A stretch of 6,835 nucleotides of DNA from Phocaeicola_A sp964481755 (GTDB lineage: Bacteria; Bacteroidota; Bacteroidia; Bacteroidales; Bacteroidaceae): positions 1 through 6,835 of the forward strand of contig CAYZVH010000163.1 in NCBI GenBank assembly GCA_964481755.1, read 5' to 3'. Shown piece by piece: positions 1-6,417 of this stretch (the stretch's first letter is position 1; each line of letters opens with the position of its first letter). The notes below the pieces were generated by a model. That model did no database searches and was not told the DNA's origin. It saw only the letters and a program-made list of their open reading frames with translations. Made by a program: the position numbers and the translations under genes.

Positions 1-11
1 CCCTTCACGGA

Positions 12-99
12 CTAATTCGGCACCCTTCCACAGCCTAGTTCGCTACCCGACAAAGACTGGTCTACTTCCTATAAGAGGCTGGTCCGCTCCTATCAGAGG
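12..99. repeat. Degenerate tandem repeat array, period about 22 bp
   Basis: Four related units begin at 12, 35, 57 and 79, giving spacings of 23, 22 and 22 bp. They open with CTAATTCGGC, CTAGTTCGCT, CTGGTCTACT and CTGGTCCGCT. The last two units are most alike: after CTGGTC both carry a CCTAT(A/C)AGAGG tail, at 68-78 and 89-99. The first two units share CTA(A/G)TTCG and then an ACCC. The copies are diverged and have no spacers of constant length, so this is not a CRISPR array. An 8-bp inverted repeat, CTTCCTAT (65-72) and ATAGGAAG (102-109), overlaps the last two units. The array may continue left of the window, since CCCTTC occurs at both 1-6 and 23-28. No function is known to me. Confidence 0.5.
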
Positions 100-197
100 A
101 AATAGGAAGACAGGACGTGCTATGCCTCTATGTCCATCTCCTCCATACTTGATAGGCAACACGAATGTGCTCGTGAAGCCATTGTACCAATAATGAA

Positions 198-267
198 GGT
201 TGGTTGACACGTGTTGCACAATCGGTTGACACGTGACGCACGATTGGTTGACACGTGACAACCAACC
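198..267. repeat. 70-bp quasi-palindrome built from three GGTTGACACGTG repeats
   Basis: GGTTGACACGTG occurs exactly at 202-213, 224-235 and 246-257, so the period is exactly 22 bp. The same stretch is also a dyad centred at 232.5. GGTTGGTTG (198-206) pairs with CAACCAACC (259-267). After one A/A mismatch, CACGTGT (208-214) pairs with ACACGTG (251-257). CAATCG (219-224) pairs with CGATTG (241-246), and the middle CACGTG (230-235) is its own complement. On a single strand it could fold into a long interrupted hairpin. It starts about 68 bp beyond the HTCS stop codon, so it could end or stabilise that transcript. It could equally be a cluster of protein-binding sites or a REP-like element. A copy of TTGTACCAA lies on each side (182-190 and 284-292). 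Confidence 0.7.
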
Positions 268-334
268 AAATGAATGACTTCTCTTGTACCAACGAACTAG
301 TAGTGTTGGGCCTAACAATCAATTATATATGTTC

Positions 335-3300
335 CTATGAGCGGCATTTACCTTCGTCCGCCTCCGGCCGATAGGCACTGGGCTGCACGCCGTACATGGA
401 CTGGAAGCATTTGGCGAAGTAGGACGGGGTGTTGAAACCTACCATGTAACTGACCTCGGAGACGGTGAAGTGATGCTGGCCTAGGAGCATGGCAGCCTTC
501 TGCAAGCGGACAGTGCGGATATAGTCCAAGGGGGAAAGGCCGATGTGCTTCTTGATGATGCGGTAGAGCTGCTTGTTGGGGATGCCACACTTCTCGCAGA
601 GGAGATTCACGTTGAGATCGGGGTTGGCGATGTTGGCCTCCACAGTCTCCGCTATCTTGGCGAGTTGCTTCTCCACGGCGGACTCCGCCTCGATGGGCTT
701 CACCTCGGTGAGGGCTTTTATGCGCAGGCCTTCGGTAATCTTCGCGCGCGACTGCAACAGTTGTTTGATGCGTGCCAGGAAAGGCTTGGGCTCGAAGGGC
801 TTTCCCATGAAGACATCAATGCCGAGTTGGATGCTGGCGTTCTCCGTGGCGGGGTCGTCCTTAGCCGTGAGCATAATAATAGGTATAGAAGCAAGCCGCG
901 GGTTCTGCTTCAACTGTCGGCACATCTCCAAGCCGGACATCACGGGCATCATCTCGTCCACCACCAGCAGGTCGGGCACGAAGGAGGAGGCGATGGCGAG
1001 TCCAACCCTGCCGTTCTCGGCAGTGAGCATGGTGTAGTCGCCCTTCAATAGACTGACGACGAAGGAGGATATCTGTTTGTTGTCGTCCACCACCAGTATC
1101 TTCGGGCGGTCGGTGTCGGCGGCCTCCACAGCCGTTTCCGCCTCGGTGGACACGGACTGGTCGGCAATGGGCAAGGTGATGCTGATGGAGGTGCCCTGTC
1201 CCTCCTTACTATAGAGGTTGACGGTGCCGTGCATCAGTTCCACGTAGCGCTTCACCAGATAGAGACCAATGCCGGACCCCTCCTGTTGCTTGGCGGTGGA
1301 CTGCGAGCGGAACATGCGCTGGAATACCAAGGGTTGATCGGCCTCGGCAATGCCCACGCCATCGTCGGCTACGGTTATCTCCACGCGGTCGTTGTAGCGG
1401 GTGATGCCACAGGTAACCGTAGCGCCCTCGCCCGAGTATTTGCAGGCGTTGGAGAGAAGGTTGGTGATGACGGACTCGAACTTCACCGCATCGGCCTCTA
1501 TCAGCAACTGCGGACAGGAGGCATGGAAGAGGAAGTTCTTCTGCCGATAGTTTTCTTTGAAGGTGTCGCAGATGCCCCGGCAAAACTCCACCACGTCGAA
1601 GGTGGACTGTATGAGCAGGTCCTCATCGTCATCGCTCAGGTGGTTGAGCTCCAGCGTACGATGTATCAAGGTGTTCAGCTTCACGGCATTGTCGTAGACC
1701 ATCTCCAGGGAGTGGCGCCGTTCGCTGTCGCGCTCCTTCTCCTTCAGCAGACTGACGGGACCCAATATCATGGAGAGCGGAGTCTTTAGGTCGTGCGAGA
1801 TGTTGCTGAGGAAGGTGAGTTTGCGCTCCACCTGGGCAATGGTTTTCTTGCGCTCTTCCTCTTGGCGTTGGCGCAAGCTCCGCCGGCGGTAGGAGTAGAC
1901 GATGGCGAACACCACGGCTACTAATATAATAAGGTATAGCAGGACGGCCCACCACGAGAGGTAGACCGGCGCGCTGACGGCCAGGGCGACGGTGACGGGC
2001 GGCAGGGGCGAACCCACGGTCTTCACCAGCAGGTTGTAGTGGCCCATGGAGAGATTGGTCAGTACGATTTCGTTCACACCCTCGGGCAGCATCACCCACG
2101 AGTCGGTGGCGTCCGTCGGCGAGGAGGAGAGGGTGTAGGCATAGCGTTGGGCGGTCTCGGGGCTGTAGTCGAGGGTGCTGACCACAAGCGTCACACTCCC
2201 CCCGTGACGCACAGTGAGTTCCTTGGGACTGCCGCCATGGCTGAGCATGTCCACATAGGCCGTGTCCTGTCGGTAGAGAATCATGTTGATGGCTTTGTAG
2301 CCCTGGGCCGCGCCCAGTTTAGAGCGGTCCACCTCCGTCAGTTCATCCACACCTCCCAGCAGCACATTACCCGTCCGCTCATCGTCCATCATGGCGGTGT
2401 AGCCTTTGGGCGGGATGGGCAAAAGCATGGGTTGCAAGTCGCTCACGCGCACGGACCACACATTGCTGAGTGTGGAGACCCACATCTCCTCGCCTACCCT
2501 AGCCAGTGCCAGCACCGACTCGTCCGACCCGGTCTGCGGGAAGCGACAGAGGCGTGAGGTGCCGTCTGCCTGGAACACGATGACACCACCCTTGAACGAG
2601 CACCACAGCGCACCCGTCCCGTCGAGACAGATGTGCGAGGGCGACGACCCGGTGAGCGCCTCGATGTCGTAGCGCTCCATCTCACCCGTAGCGGTATGGA
2701 GGCGATGGAGGCAGTTATCGCGGAACAAGAGCATCCACAGGTTGCCCTTGCCATCCACCACCAAGTCGCTGACAAAGTCGTTGGGCAGACCCTGCTCGGC
2801 ATTGAGCACCCGGTCGGAGGTGACCACCCCACCGGATTGGTTGAACTTGGACTTCTCCACGCAATGGAGTCCGCCCAGGTAACAGCCCACCCACAGGTTC
2901 GGTCCCTCTTCCTCGAGGGCATAGACCCAGTTGGAGGCGTGCCCGCCGAGGCTGTCCACCACATGGAACACGTCGAACCCGTCCGTGGCAGCGTCGAAGC
3001 GGTTGATGCCGCCGTCCGTAGCTAACCATATCAGTTGCTGTCCGTCCTGCCGGATGGCGCGTATGCGGTTGTGCGACAGGGCGTTGGGTGCCTCCGAGTG
3101 GCGGTACCAGCGGGCCTGTCCGTCAGGGGCGATGCGTATCACGCCATTGGTGCCACCCAGCCACAGAGAGCCTTGGCGGTCGCGGAAGATGGAGTATATC
3201 TCGTTGCCCTCGCCCGAATGGACAAGGGTACTCAGTTTCACGGGGTGGATGACACTGGAGTTGGAGGCGATGGAGAAGCCCCGCTCGTGGCCCGCCCACA

Positions 3301-4252
3301 CGTTGTTGTTGGCATCGGAGAGGATGCACCAGACCTCGTTGTCGGACAGGGTGCCGTCCATGCGGGAGTCGTGATGATAGTGGCGCACGGCCAAACTGTC
3401 GAGGTCGAACACGCCATTGTTGGTGCCTACCAACAGGTGTCCCATGGCGGTGCGGGCCAGGCTCTTCACGTTGTTACCATCGAGGGCGCGCACCCGTCGC
3501 CATGCTTCGTTGACGGGGGCATAGTTATAGAGGGCACCCTCGCTGCCCAGGTAAATGGACTGTCCGTCAGGCGACTCGAGCAGGCAGTTGACGAAGAGGG
3601 TGGATAACGGCTTCCCGTCGCACGTCGCCTTCACGGCATCGAACCGCTTCACAGCGGTGTTCCACCGCGCCAGTCCGTTGTAGGTGCCGGCGTAGACCAC
3701 ACCCCGGGCATCGCGCAGCAGGCAGTAGACCGACTTATGGGGCAGTCCAGCGGAGAGGTCGGTCAGCCGGCCGTCCTTCAGATTCAAGCGGTAGGCTCCG
3801 TAGAGGCTGCCTATCCAGAGGTCGTCGTCCACCAGCAACAGAGAGCGAATCTCCTTGGGCATTTCACCGGCCGACGCGCCTTCGTAGGCAGCGGCCCGCC
3901 CCGTCAGGTAGTTGTAGACGGAGAGTCCGTTGTTGCTGCCGATGTAGAGCCTCAAGTCCTTCTCCACGATGGCGTAGACCTGTGTGCCGAACATGCCGTC
4001 GCGGCCCACGGCATGGGCGTTCACCCCATCGTAGAAGTAGAGCCCGCTATTGGTGCCTACCCACATGAGGCCTTGGCTGTCGGCGAAGAGATTGAAGACC
4101 ACCACCTTCTTGCCGTCGATGCGCACATTCTTCCACTCCAGGTCGGTGTGGTCCAGCCCGCCAATACCCCGGCTGGCGCTCAGGCACATCAGTCCGAGCG
4201 TCAACGCGGCCACAAGGCCCATCAGTCGTTTGCCTATCTCCCTTATCACCAT
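335..4252 (-). CDS. Hybrid two-component system (HTCS) sensor kinase/response regulator
   Basis: One polypeptide of 1305 residues combines a periplasmic sensor, histidine kinase, receiver and DNA-binding regulator. This architecture typically activates polysaccharide-utilisation genes in Bacteroidetes. Domains in order: a signal peptide or anchor (about 1-27); fourteen Reg_prop-type blades with WxGTxxGL-like signatures (such as WVGTNSGLYFYDG) from about 45 to 645, enough for two seven-bladed propellers; a Y_Y_Y-type beta domain (677-747); one membrane segment (763-788); HisKA with the H-box SHDLKTP, phospho-acceptor His820; HATPase_c with N-box NLLSNACK (from 931), DDGVGI (963-968) and GSGIGL (992-997); a receiver with the acidic pair Asp1056/1057, phospho-acceptor Asp1099 in VVDEMMP and Lys1151; and an AraC-type helix-turn-helix (about 1212-1294). 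All expected catalytic residues are present, so it should be active. The frame is open back to an ATG at 4411. I prefer 4252 because a promoter box lies at 4281-4288 and this Met gives a clean signal sequence. ATG 4273 is the alternative. The sensed ligand cannot be read from the sequence. Confidence 0.95.
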   Translation of the reverse strand: MVIREIGKRLMGLVAALTLGLMCLSASRGIGGLDHTDLEWKNVRIDGKKVVVFNLFADSQGLMWVGTNSGLYFYDGVNAHAVGRDGMFGTQVYAIVEKDLRLYIGSNNGLSVYNYLTGRAAAYEGASAGEMPKEIRSLLLVDDDLWIGSLYGAYRLNLKDGRLTDLSAGLPHKSVYCLLRDARGVVYAGTYNGLARWNTAVKRFDAVKATCDGKPLSTLFVNCLLESPDGQSIYLGSEGALYNYAPVNEAWRRVRALDGNNVKSLARTAMGHLLVGTNNGVFDLDSLAVRHYHHDSRMDGTLSDNEVWCILSDANNNVWAGHERGFSIASNSSVIHPVKLSTLVHSGEGNEIYSIFRDRQGSLWLGGTNGVIRIAPDGQARWYRHSEAPNALSHNRIRAIRQDGQQLIWLATDGGINRFDAATDGFDVFHVVDSLGGHASNWVYALEEEGPNLWVGCYLGGLHCVEKSKFNQSGGVVTSDRVLNAEQGLPNDFVSDLVVDGKGNLWMLLFRDNCLHRLHTATGEMERYDIEALTGSSPSHICLDGTGALWCSFKGGVIVFQADGTSRLCRFPQTGSDESVLALARVGEEMWVSTLSNVWSVRVSDLQPMLLPIPPKGYTAMMDDERTGNVLLGGVDELTEVDRSKLGAAQGYKAINMILYRQDTAYVDMLSHGGSPKELTVRHGGSVTLVVSTLDYSPETAQRYAYTLSSSPTDATDSWVMLPEGVNEIVLTNLSMGHYNLLVKTVGSPLPPVTVALAVSAPVYLSWWAVLLYLIILVAVVFAIVYSYRRRSLRQRQEEERKKTIAQVERKLTFLSNISHDLKTPLSMILGPVSLLKEKERDSERRHSLEMVYDNAVKLNTLIHRTLELNHLSDDDEDLLIQSTFDVVEFCRGICDTFKENYRQKNFLFHASCPQLLIEADAVKFESVITNLLSNACKYSGEGATVTCGITRYNDRVEITVADDGVGIAEADQPLVFQRMFRSQSTAKQQEGSGIGLYLVKRYVELMHGTVNLYSKEGQGTSISITLPIADQSVSTEAETAVEAADTDRPKILVVDDNKQISSFVVSLLKGDYTMLTAENGRVGLAIASSFVPDLLVVDEMMPVMSGLEMCRQLKQNPRLASIPIIMLTAKDDPATENASIQLGIDVFMGKPFEPKPFLARIKQLLQSRAKITEGLRIKALTEVKPIEAESAVEKQLAKIAETVEANIANPDLNVNLLCEKCGIPNKQLYRIIKKHIGLSPLDYIRTVRLQKAAMLLGQHHFTVSEVSYMVGFNTPSYFAKCFQSMYGVQPSAYRPEADEGKCRS

Positions 4253-4280
4253 TATTGATACGAGGTTTATCATCCGCTTG

Positions 4281-4311
4281 CAAACATACAAAACAGCGCC
4301 CGTATGCGCAA
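4281..4311 (-). promoter_or_regulatory. Predicted HTCS gene promoter
   Basis: Read on the minus strand, TATGTTTG (4288-4281) matches the Bacteroidetes -7 consensus TAnnTTTG. A TTG (4311-4309) lies 20 bp upstream as the -33 element. Transcription would start near 4274-4277. That leaves a leader of about 22-25 bases before ATG 4252 and almost none before ATG 4273, which favours the later start. The -33 element lies inside one copy of a direct repeat described separately. Confidence 0.6.
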
Positions 4312-4364
4312 CATTTCGCCCCGCAAAAAGCCACACGGCTACGGACGGACTATGCAACATTTCG
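4303..4364. repeat. Imperfect direct repeat in the divergent promoter region
   Basis: GCAACATTTCG occurs at 4308-4318 and again at 4354-4364. With flanks the match becomes TATGC(GC)AACATTTCG at 4303-4318 against TATGCAACATTTCG at 4351-4364, differing by one 2-bp insertion. The copies lie 46 bp apart on the same strand. AraC-family output domains commonly bind direct repeats, so these are candidate operator half-sites for the HTCS or another regulator. The proximal copy overlaps the -33 element of the HTCS promoter. Binding is inference. Confidence 0.4.
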
Positions 4365-4421
4365 GACAAACCGCCCCTGTCTTTCAGATAAAATTCACCC
4401 ATCGGTAGCACGGGTTCATAC

Positions 4422-4460
4422 TATTTTTGCATTGTGAAATTACAAATCTGATTATATTTG
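4422..4460 (+). promoter_or_regulatory. Predicted promoter(s) of the GH127-type remnant
   Basis: Two TAnnTTTG boxes precede the ATG at 4465. TATATTTG (4453-4460) has a TTG at 4432-4434, 18 bp upstream, but it sits only 4 bases before the ATG, so it would give an essentially leaderless message. TATTTTTG (4422-4429) would give a leader of roughly 30 bases but has no clear -33 element. Either could be the working promoter. It faces away from the HTCS gene, the usual arrangement for a target of such a regulator. Confidence 0.5.
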
Positions 4461-4464
4461 CAAA

Positions 4465-4749
4465 ATGAAGAAATCTAATACCTCTCTACTAGCGGCAGCA
4501 TTGCTGGCAGGCGCCTCGCTGGTGGTGTCGACGCTCTCCGCACAATCAGTCTACCCCGGCCTTTACGCAGGGAAACTGCAGAAGACAACCGTAGCCCCCA
4601 TGCAAATGGAAGGCTTCGACCTGAAGGATGTACGCCTGTTGCCAAGCCGTTTCCGCGACAACATGCTGCGCGACTCCGCCTGGATGGTGTCAATCTCCAC
4701 CGACCGACTGCTGCACAGCTTCCGCACCAACGCGGGTGTGTACGCTGGG
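4465..4749 (+). pseudogene. 5' remnant of a GH127-type (beta-L-arabinofuranosidase-like) gene
   Basis: The first 95 codons have a signal peptide (MKK, a hydrophobic run, then an STLSA-Q cleavage site near residue 26). The N-terminal block of GH127 proteins (former DUF1680) follows: FDLKDVRLL at 51-59, STDRLLHSFRTNAGVYAG at 78-95. Family members are usually 600-800 residues and continue with a glycine-rich block and a GGWE-like motif. Here the similarity stops sharply after NAGVYAG, at about base 4749. The glutamate and cysteine residues that bind zinc and carry out catalysis in this family lie further on and are missing. GH127 enzymes remove beta-L-arabinofuranose from plant glycans or glycoproteins, but this fragment cannot. 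No stop codon follows the break, so the frame runs through about 32 unrelated codons into the downstream esterase gene. An internal deletion that joined two neighbouring genes is the simplest explanation. An assembly error cannot be excluded. Confidence 0.78.
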
Positions 4750-4789
4750 ATTTGGAAGAGGCGAAATGATATTATACATAGAAGCATAA

Positions 4790-4840
4790 AAAGATTGGTT
4801 TCTGCGAATAAATCCGTTATATTTGCAGAAACCAATTTTT
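4790..4840. terminator. Strong hairpin with U-tract overlapping the esterase promoter
   Basis: ATTGGTTTCTGC (4794-4805) and GCAGAAACCAAT (4825-4836) are perfect inverse complements. In RNA the stem extends outward through a G-U pair and three A-U pairs (4790-4793 with 4837-4840). Inside, four more pairs form (4807-4810 with 4820-4823). The right arm ends in TTTTT and the left arm begins with an A-run, so the shape is that of a bidirectional intrinsic terminator. It would stop read-through from the GH127 remnant just before the esterase start. The same DNA holds the -33 and -7 elements of the esterase promoter, so it could also be an operator palindrome. Confidence 0.6.
4795..4825 (+). promoter_or_regulatory. 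Predicted promoter of the CE15-like esterase gene
   Basis: TATATTTG (4818-4825) matches the Bacteroidetes -7 consensus, and TTGG (4795-4798) lies 19 bp upstream as the -33 element. Transcription should begin near 4831, leaving a leader of about 15 bases before ATG 4846. This is a main reason for placing the esterase start at 4846 and not at 4465. Confidence 0.6.
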
Positions 4841-4845
4841 GCGAC

Positions 4846-6303
4846 ATGATGAGAACAAACGCACTATACAAAGCCTTGCTCTGGCTCGGCTGCCTCGCCT
4901 CGGCGATGAACCTCTCTGCCCAACAACCTTTCCCCGACTGCCCACCGGACAGCGTGGACAAGAATATGCACAAACGACAAATGCTGTGGCAACTCGGCAT
5001 CCACCTGCCACAACTGCCCAACACTCGCATCGACCCCAACCGGCCCTACGGCACTACACCCCGCTATCCCGACGCACTGAAGGAGAACCCTTACGGGTGG
5101 ACGGACACCGAAGACTACGCCTCCACGGCTCCACGCGACCTCTACTTCTTCCGCACGGACTGGGGACTGTGGAACAACTTCCGTGAGGAGATGACCGGCA
5201 GCTACGAGCCGCTGGACCTGCTCACCGCCGACGACGGCACGGCGATAACCACTCCCGAACTATGGCGCTCCAAGCGGACACCCGAACTGCGCCGTCACTG
5301 TGAGGAGGGCATCTGGGGATTCGTGCCCGCTACGGCAGACTCACTCAGCATCCGCTGGAGTGCCGACAGCGTTCAGGAAGAGGACTTGCTCTGTGGGCGC
5401 TGCCTGCGACGGGACATCACCGGCCTCATCGACACATCGCGCTATCCACGCATCCAGCATGCGCCTGTGCTGAAGGCTCACCTTTGGTTGCCCGCCTCAC
5501 TTGCCAAGGGGACGTGCACCCGCATCGTGATACACATCGGCGAATGTCGTCCGGACTTCAAGCAAGCAGTCTTGGCTGAGGGATGGGGTTATCTGCAGTT
5601 TGAGCACCAACTGTTGCAGGCCGACAGCGGGGCCGGACTGAGCGACTATCTCATCGGTTTGGTGAGCCAAGGCCAGTGGCGCCGCCCCTCCGACTGGGGT
5701 GTCATCCGGGCGTGGGCATGGGGTGTGAGCCGCATCATCGACTACCTGGAGCGTGAAGTTCCTTCGGTGGATGCCTCACGCTGCGGACTCGTAGGTCACT
5801 CCCGCCTAGGCAAGACCGCCATTGCCGCGGCAGTCTTCGACACGCGCATCACAGCCGTCTACGCCTGTTGCTCGGGTTGCCTGGGCGTGTCGCCCGTACG
5901 CCGCCACTTCGGTGAGGATCTGGAGTTCATCCCCTACTACTGGTTTGCCGGCAACATGATGCGTTACTGCGGTGCCAAGTTTGGCGACCAGTATCTGCCC
6001 CGCAAGGTGGCAGACCTCCCCGTGGACACCCCTGCCTTCATCGCCCTGTTGGCCCCGCGCCACATCCTCATCACCACCGGTGAGGACGATCTGTGGAGCG
6101 ACCCCTACGGAGCCTACCTTGCCGCCCGAACTGCCTCGCCCGTCTACCGCCTCCTCGGCACCGAAGGTTTGGTGATGACCGACGCCCGTCCCCTCGTAGG
6201 CGCTCCCTACCAAGGCGGCCACATCGTCTTCCACCACCACACCGGAGGCCACGACTACCATCCGCAGAGCCTCCCCGCCTTCATCGGGATGATGAAAGAG
6301 TGA
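4846..6303 (+). CDS. CE15-like secreted esterase (glucuronoyl esterase family)
   Basis: CE15 enzymes cleave esters of 4-O-methylglucuronic acid, such as lignin-xylan links, and are alpha/beta hydrolases. The product has 485 residues, typical of bacterial members. A signal peptide covers about 1-25 (MMRTNALYK, a hydrophobic run, then cleavage at LSA-QQ), so it should act in the periplasm or outside the cell. Family blocks include the N-terminal DPNRP (63-67), GLWNNF (107-112), LLTADDGTAITTPELW (125-140) and IDTSRYP (195-201). The nucleophile block GHSRLGK follows, with Ser319, then SGCLGV and RRHFGE with Glu357. The WFAGN, LLAPRH and GEDDLWSDPYGAY blocks come next, then the HTGGHD block with His469. 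Ser319, His469 and Glu357 or Asp414/415 form the likely triad. The usual DxH after the LPVD motif reads DTP here, a departure from many relatives. The frame is open upstream to 4465, but the internal signal peptide and promoter favour ATG 4846 (or 4849). Substrate specificity is inferred. Confidence 0.85.
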   Translation: MMRTNALYKALLWLGCLASAMNLSAQQPFPDCPPDSVDKNMHKRQMLWQLGIHLPQLPNTRIDPNRPYGTTPRYPDALKENPYGWTDTEDYASTAPRDLYFFRTDWGLWNNFREEMTGSYEPLDLLTADDGTAITTPELWRSKRTPELRRHCEEGIWGFVPATADSLSIRWSADSVQEEDLLCGRCLRRDITGLIDTSRYPRIQHAPVLKAHLWLPASLAKGTCTRIVIHIGECRPDFKQAVLAEGWGYLQFEHQLLQADSGAGLSDYLIGLVSQGQWRRPSDWGVIRAWAWGVSRIIDYLEREVPSVDASRCGLVGHSRLGKTAIAAAVFDTRITAVYACCSGCLGVSPVRRHFGEDLEFIPYYWFAGNMMRYCGAKFGDQYLPRKVADLPVDTPAFIALLAPRHILITTGEDDLWSDPYGAYLAARTASPVYRLLGTEGLVMTDARPLVGAPYQGGHIVFHHHTGGHDYHPQSLPAFIGMMKE

Positions 6304-6329
6304 AGCGCAGGGCGAAATAATTGGTAAGA

Positions 6330-6362
6330 TTTACAGGTTATCCCGTAAATAATGTATATTTG
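6330..6362 (+). promoter_or_regulatory. Predicted promoter of the preA-like gene
   Basis: TATATTTG (6355-6362) matches the -7 consensus. The best -33 candidate, TTTA (6330-6333), lies 21 bp upstream and is imperfect. An imperfect dyad, TTTAC (6330-6334) with GTAAA (6345-6349) plus an inner GG/CC, overlaps the -33 region. ATTGGT (6320-6325) and ACCAAT (6364-6369) flank the whole promoter as an inverted repeat. These could be operator arms or a weak terminator for the esterase gene; no T-run follows. Confidence 0.55.
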
Positions 6363-6374
6363 CACCAATCATCT

Positions 6375-6397
6375 CTCTCGGGCGATTTGTGCGGGAG
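6375..6397 (+). other. Possible leader hairpin before the preA-like gene
   Basis: CTCTCG (6375-6380) can pair with CGGGAG (6392-6397), with one U-G pair and an 11-base loop. It lies in the predicted leader of about 50 bases and covers the start of the purine-rich GGGAGGAAATAAAG stretch upstream of the ATG. It might affect translation, but the stem is short and I see no known riboswitch. Confidence 0.25.
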
Positions 6398-6417
6398 GAA
6401 ATAAAGAATAGAATACT

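Larger units (their letters stand above)
1..334. other. Repeat-rich stretch without a convincing gene
   Basis: No reading frame here looks like a protein gene. On the plus strand the frame starting at base 2 stays open to a TAA at 190-192, but it has no good start and its translation is low-complexity and rich in proline, arginine and serine. On the minus strand, overlapping frames cover 43-318 and 128-322. Their translations simply repeat the underlying 22-bp DNA repeats and resemble no family I know. I see no tRNA or rRNA. A short imperfect palindrome, TGTTGGGCCTAACA (304-317), lies just downstream of the HTCS stop codon. It has no loop and no T-run, so it is a poor terminator candidate. 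The stretch is best read as the intergenic region downstream of the HTCS gene. Confidence 0.6.

Noticed and set aside
1..267. CRISPR array
   Set aside because: The repeat period is about 22 bp with units that themselves diverge, the conserved part is only 12 bp, and there are no unique spacers of normal length.
43..322. Small minus-strand proteins at 43-318 and 128-322
   Set aside because: They overlap each other in different frames, their peptide repeats only mirror the 22-bp DNA repeats, and no family resemblance or start signal is visible.
545..4391. Plus-strand open frames opposite the HTCS gene (for example 545-1051, 1229-1789, 3035-3607, 3737-4258)
   Set aside because: They are antisense to a gene with clear domains throughout, have no promoters or recognisable motifs, and are expected by chance in GC-rich DNA.
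4253..4411. Longer HTCS start at ATG 4411 (1358 residues)
   Set aside because: The extra 53 residues do not look like a leader, a signal-type sequence begins only after about residue 54, and a good minus-strand promoter box (4281-4288) lies inside this extension.
4790..4840. Insertion-sequence end or transposon scar at the GH127 break
   Set aside because: There is one symmetrical hairpin centred on a promoter, no transposase fragment, and no target-site duplication that I can find around 4749.
5806..6261. Minus-strand open frame inside the esterase gene
   Set aside because: It is a low-complexity shadow, rich in valine and glycine, of a well-supported plus-strand gene.
4465..6303. One real 612-residue fusion enzyme
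   Set aside because: The GH127 part lacks all catalytic residues, a second signal peptide appears at residue 128, and a promoter and hairpin precede ATG 4846. The frame continuity looks accidental.
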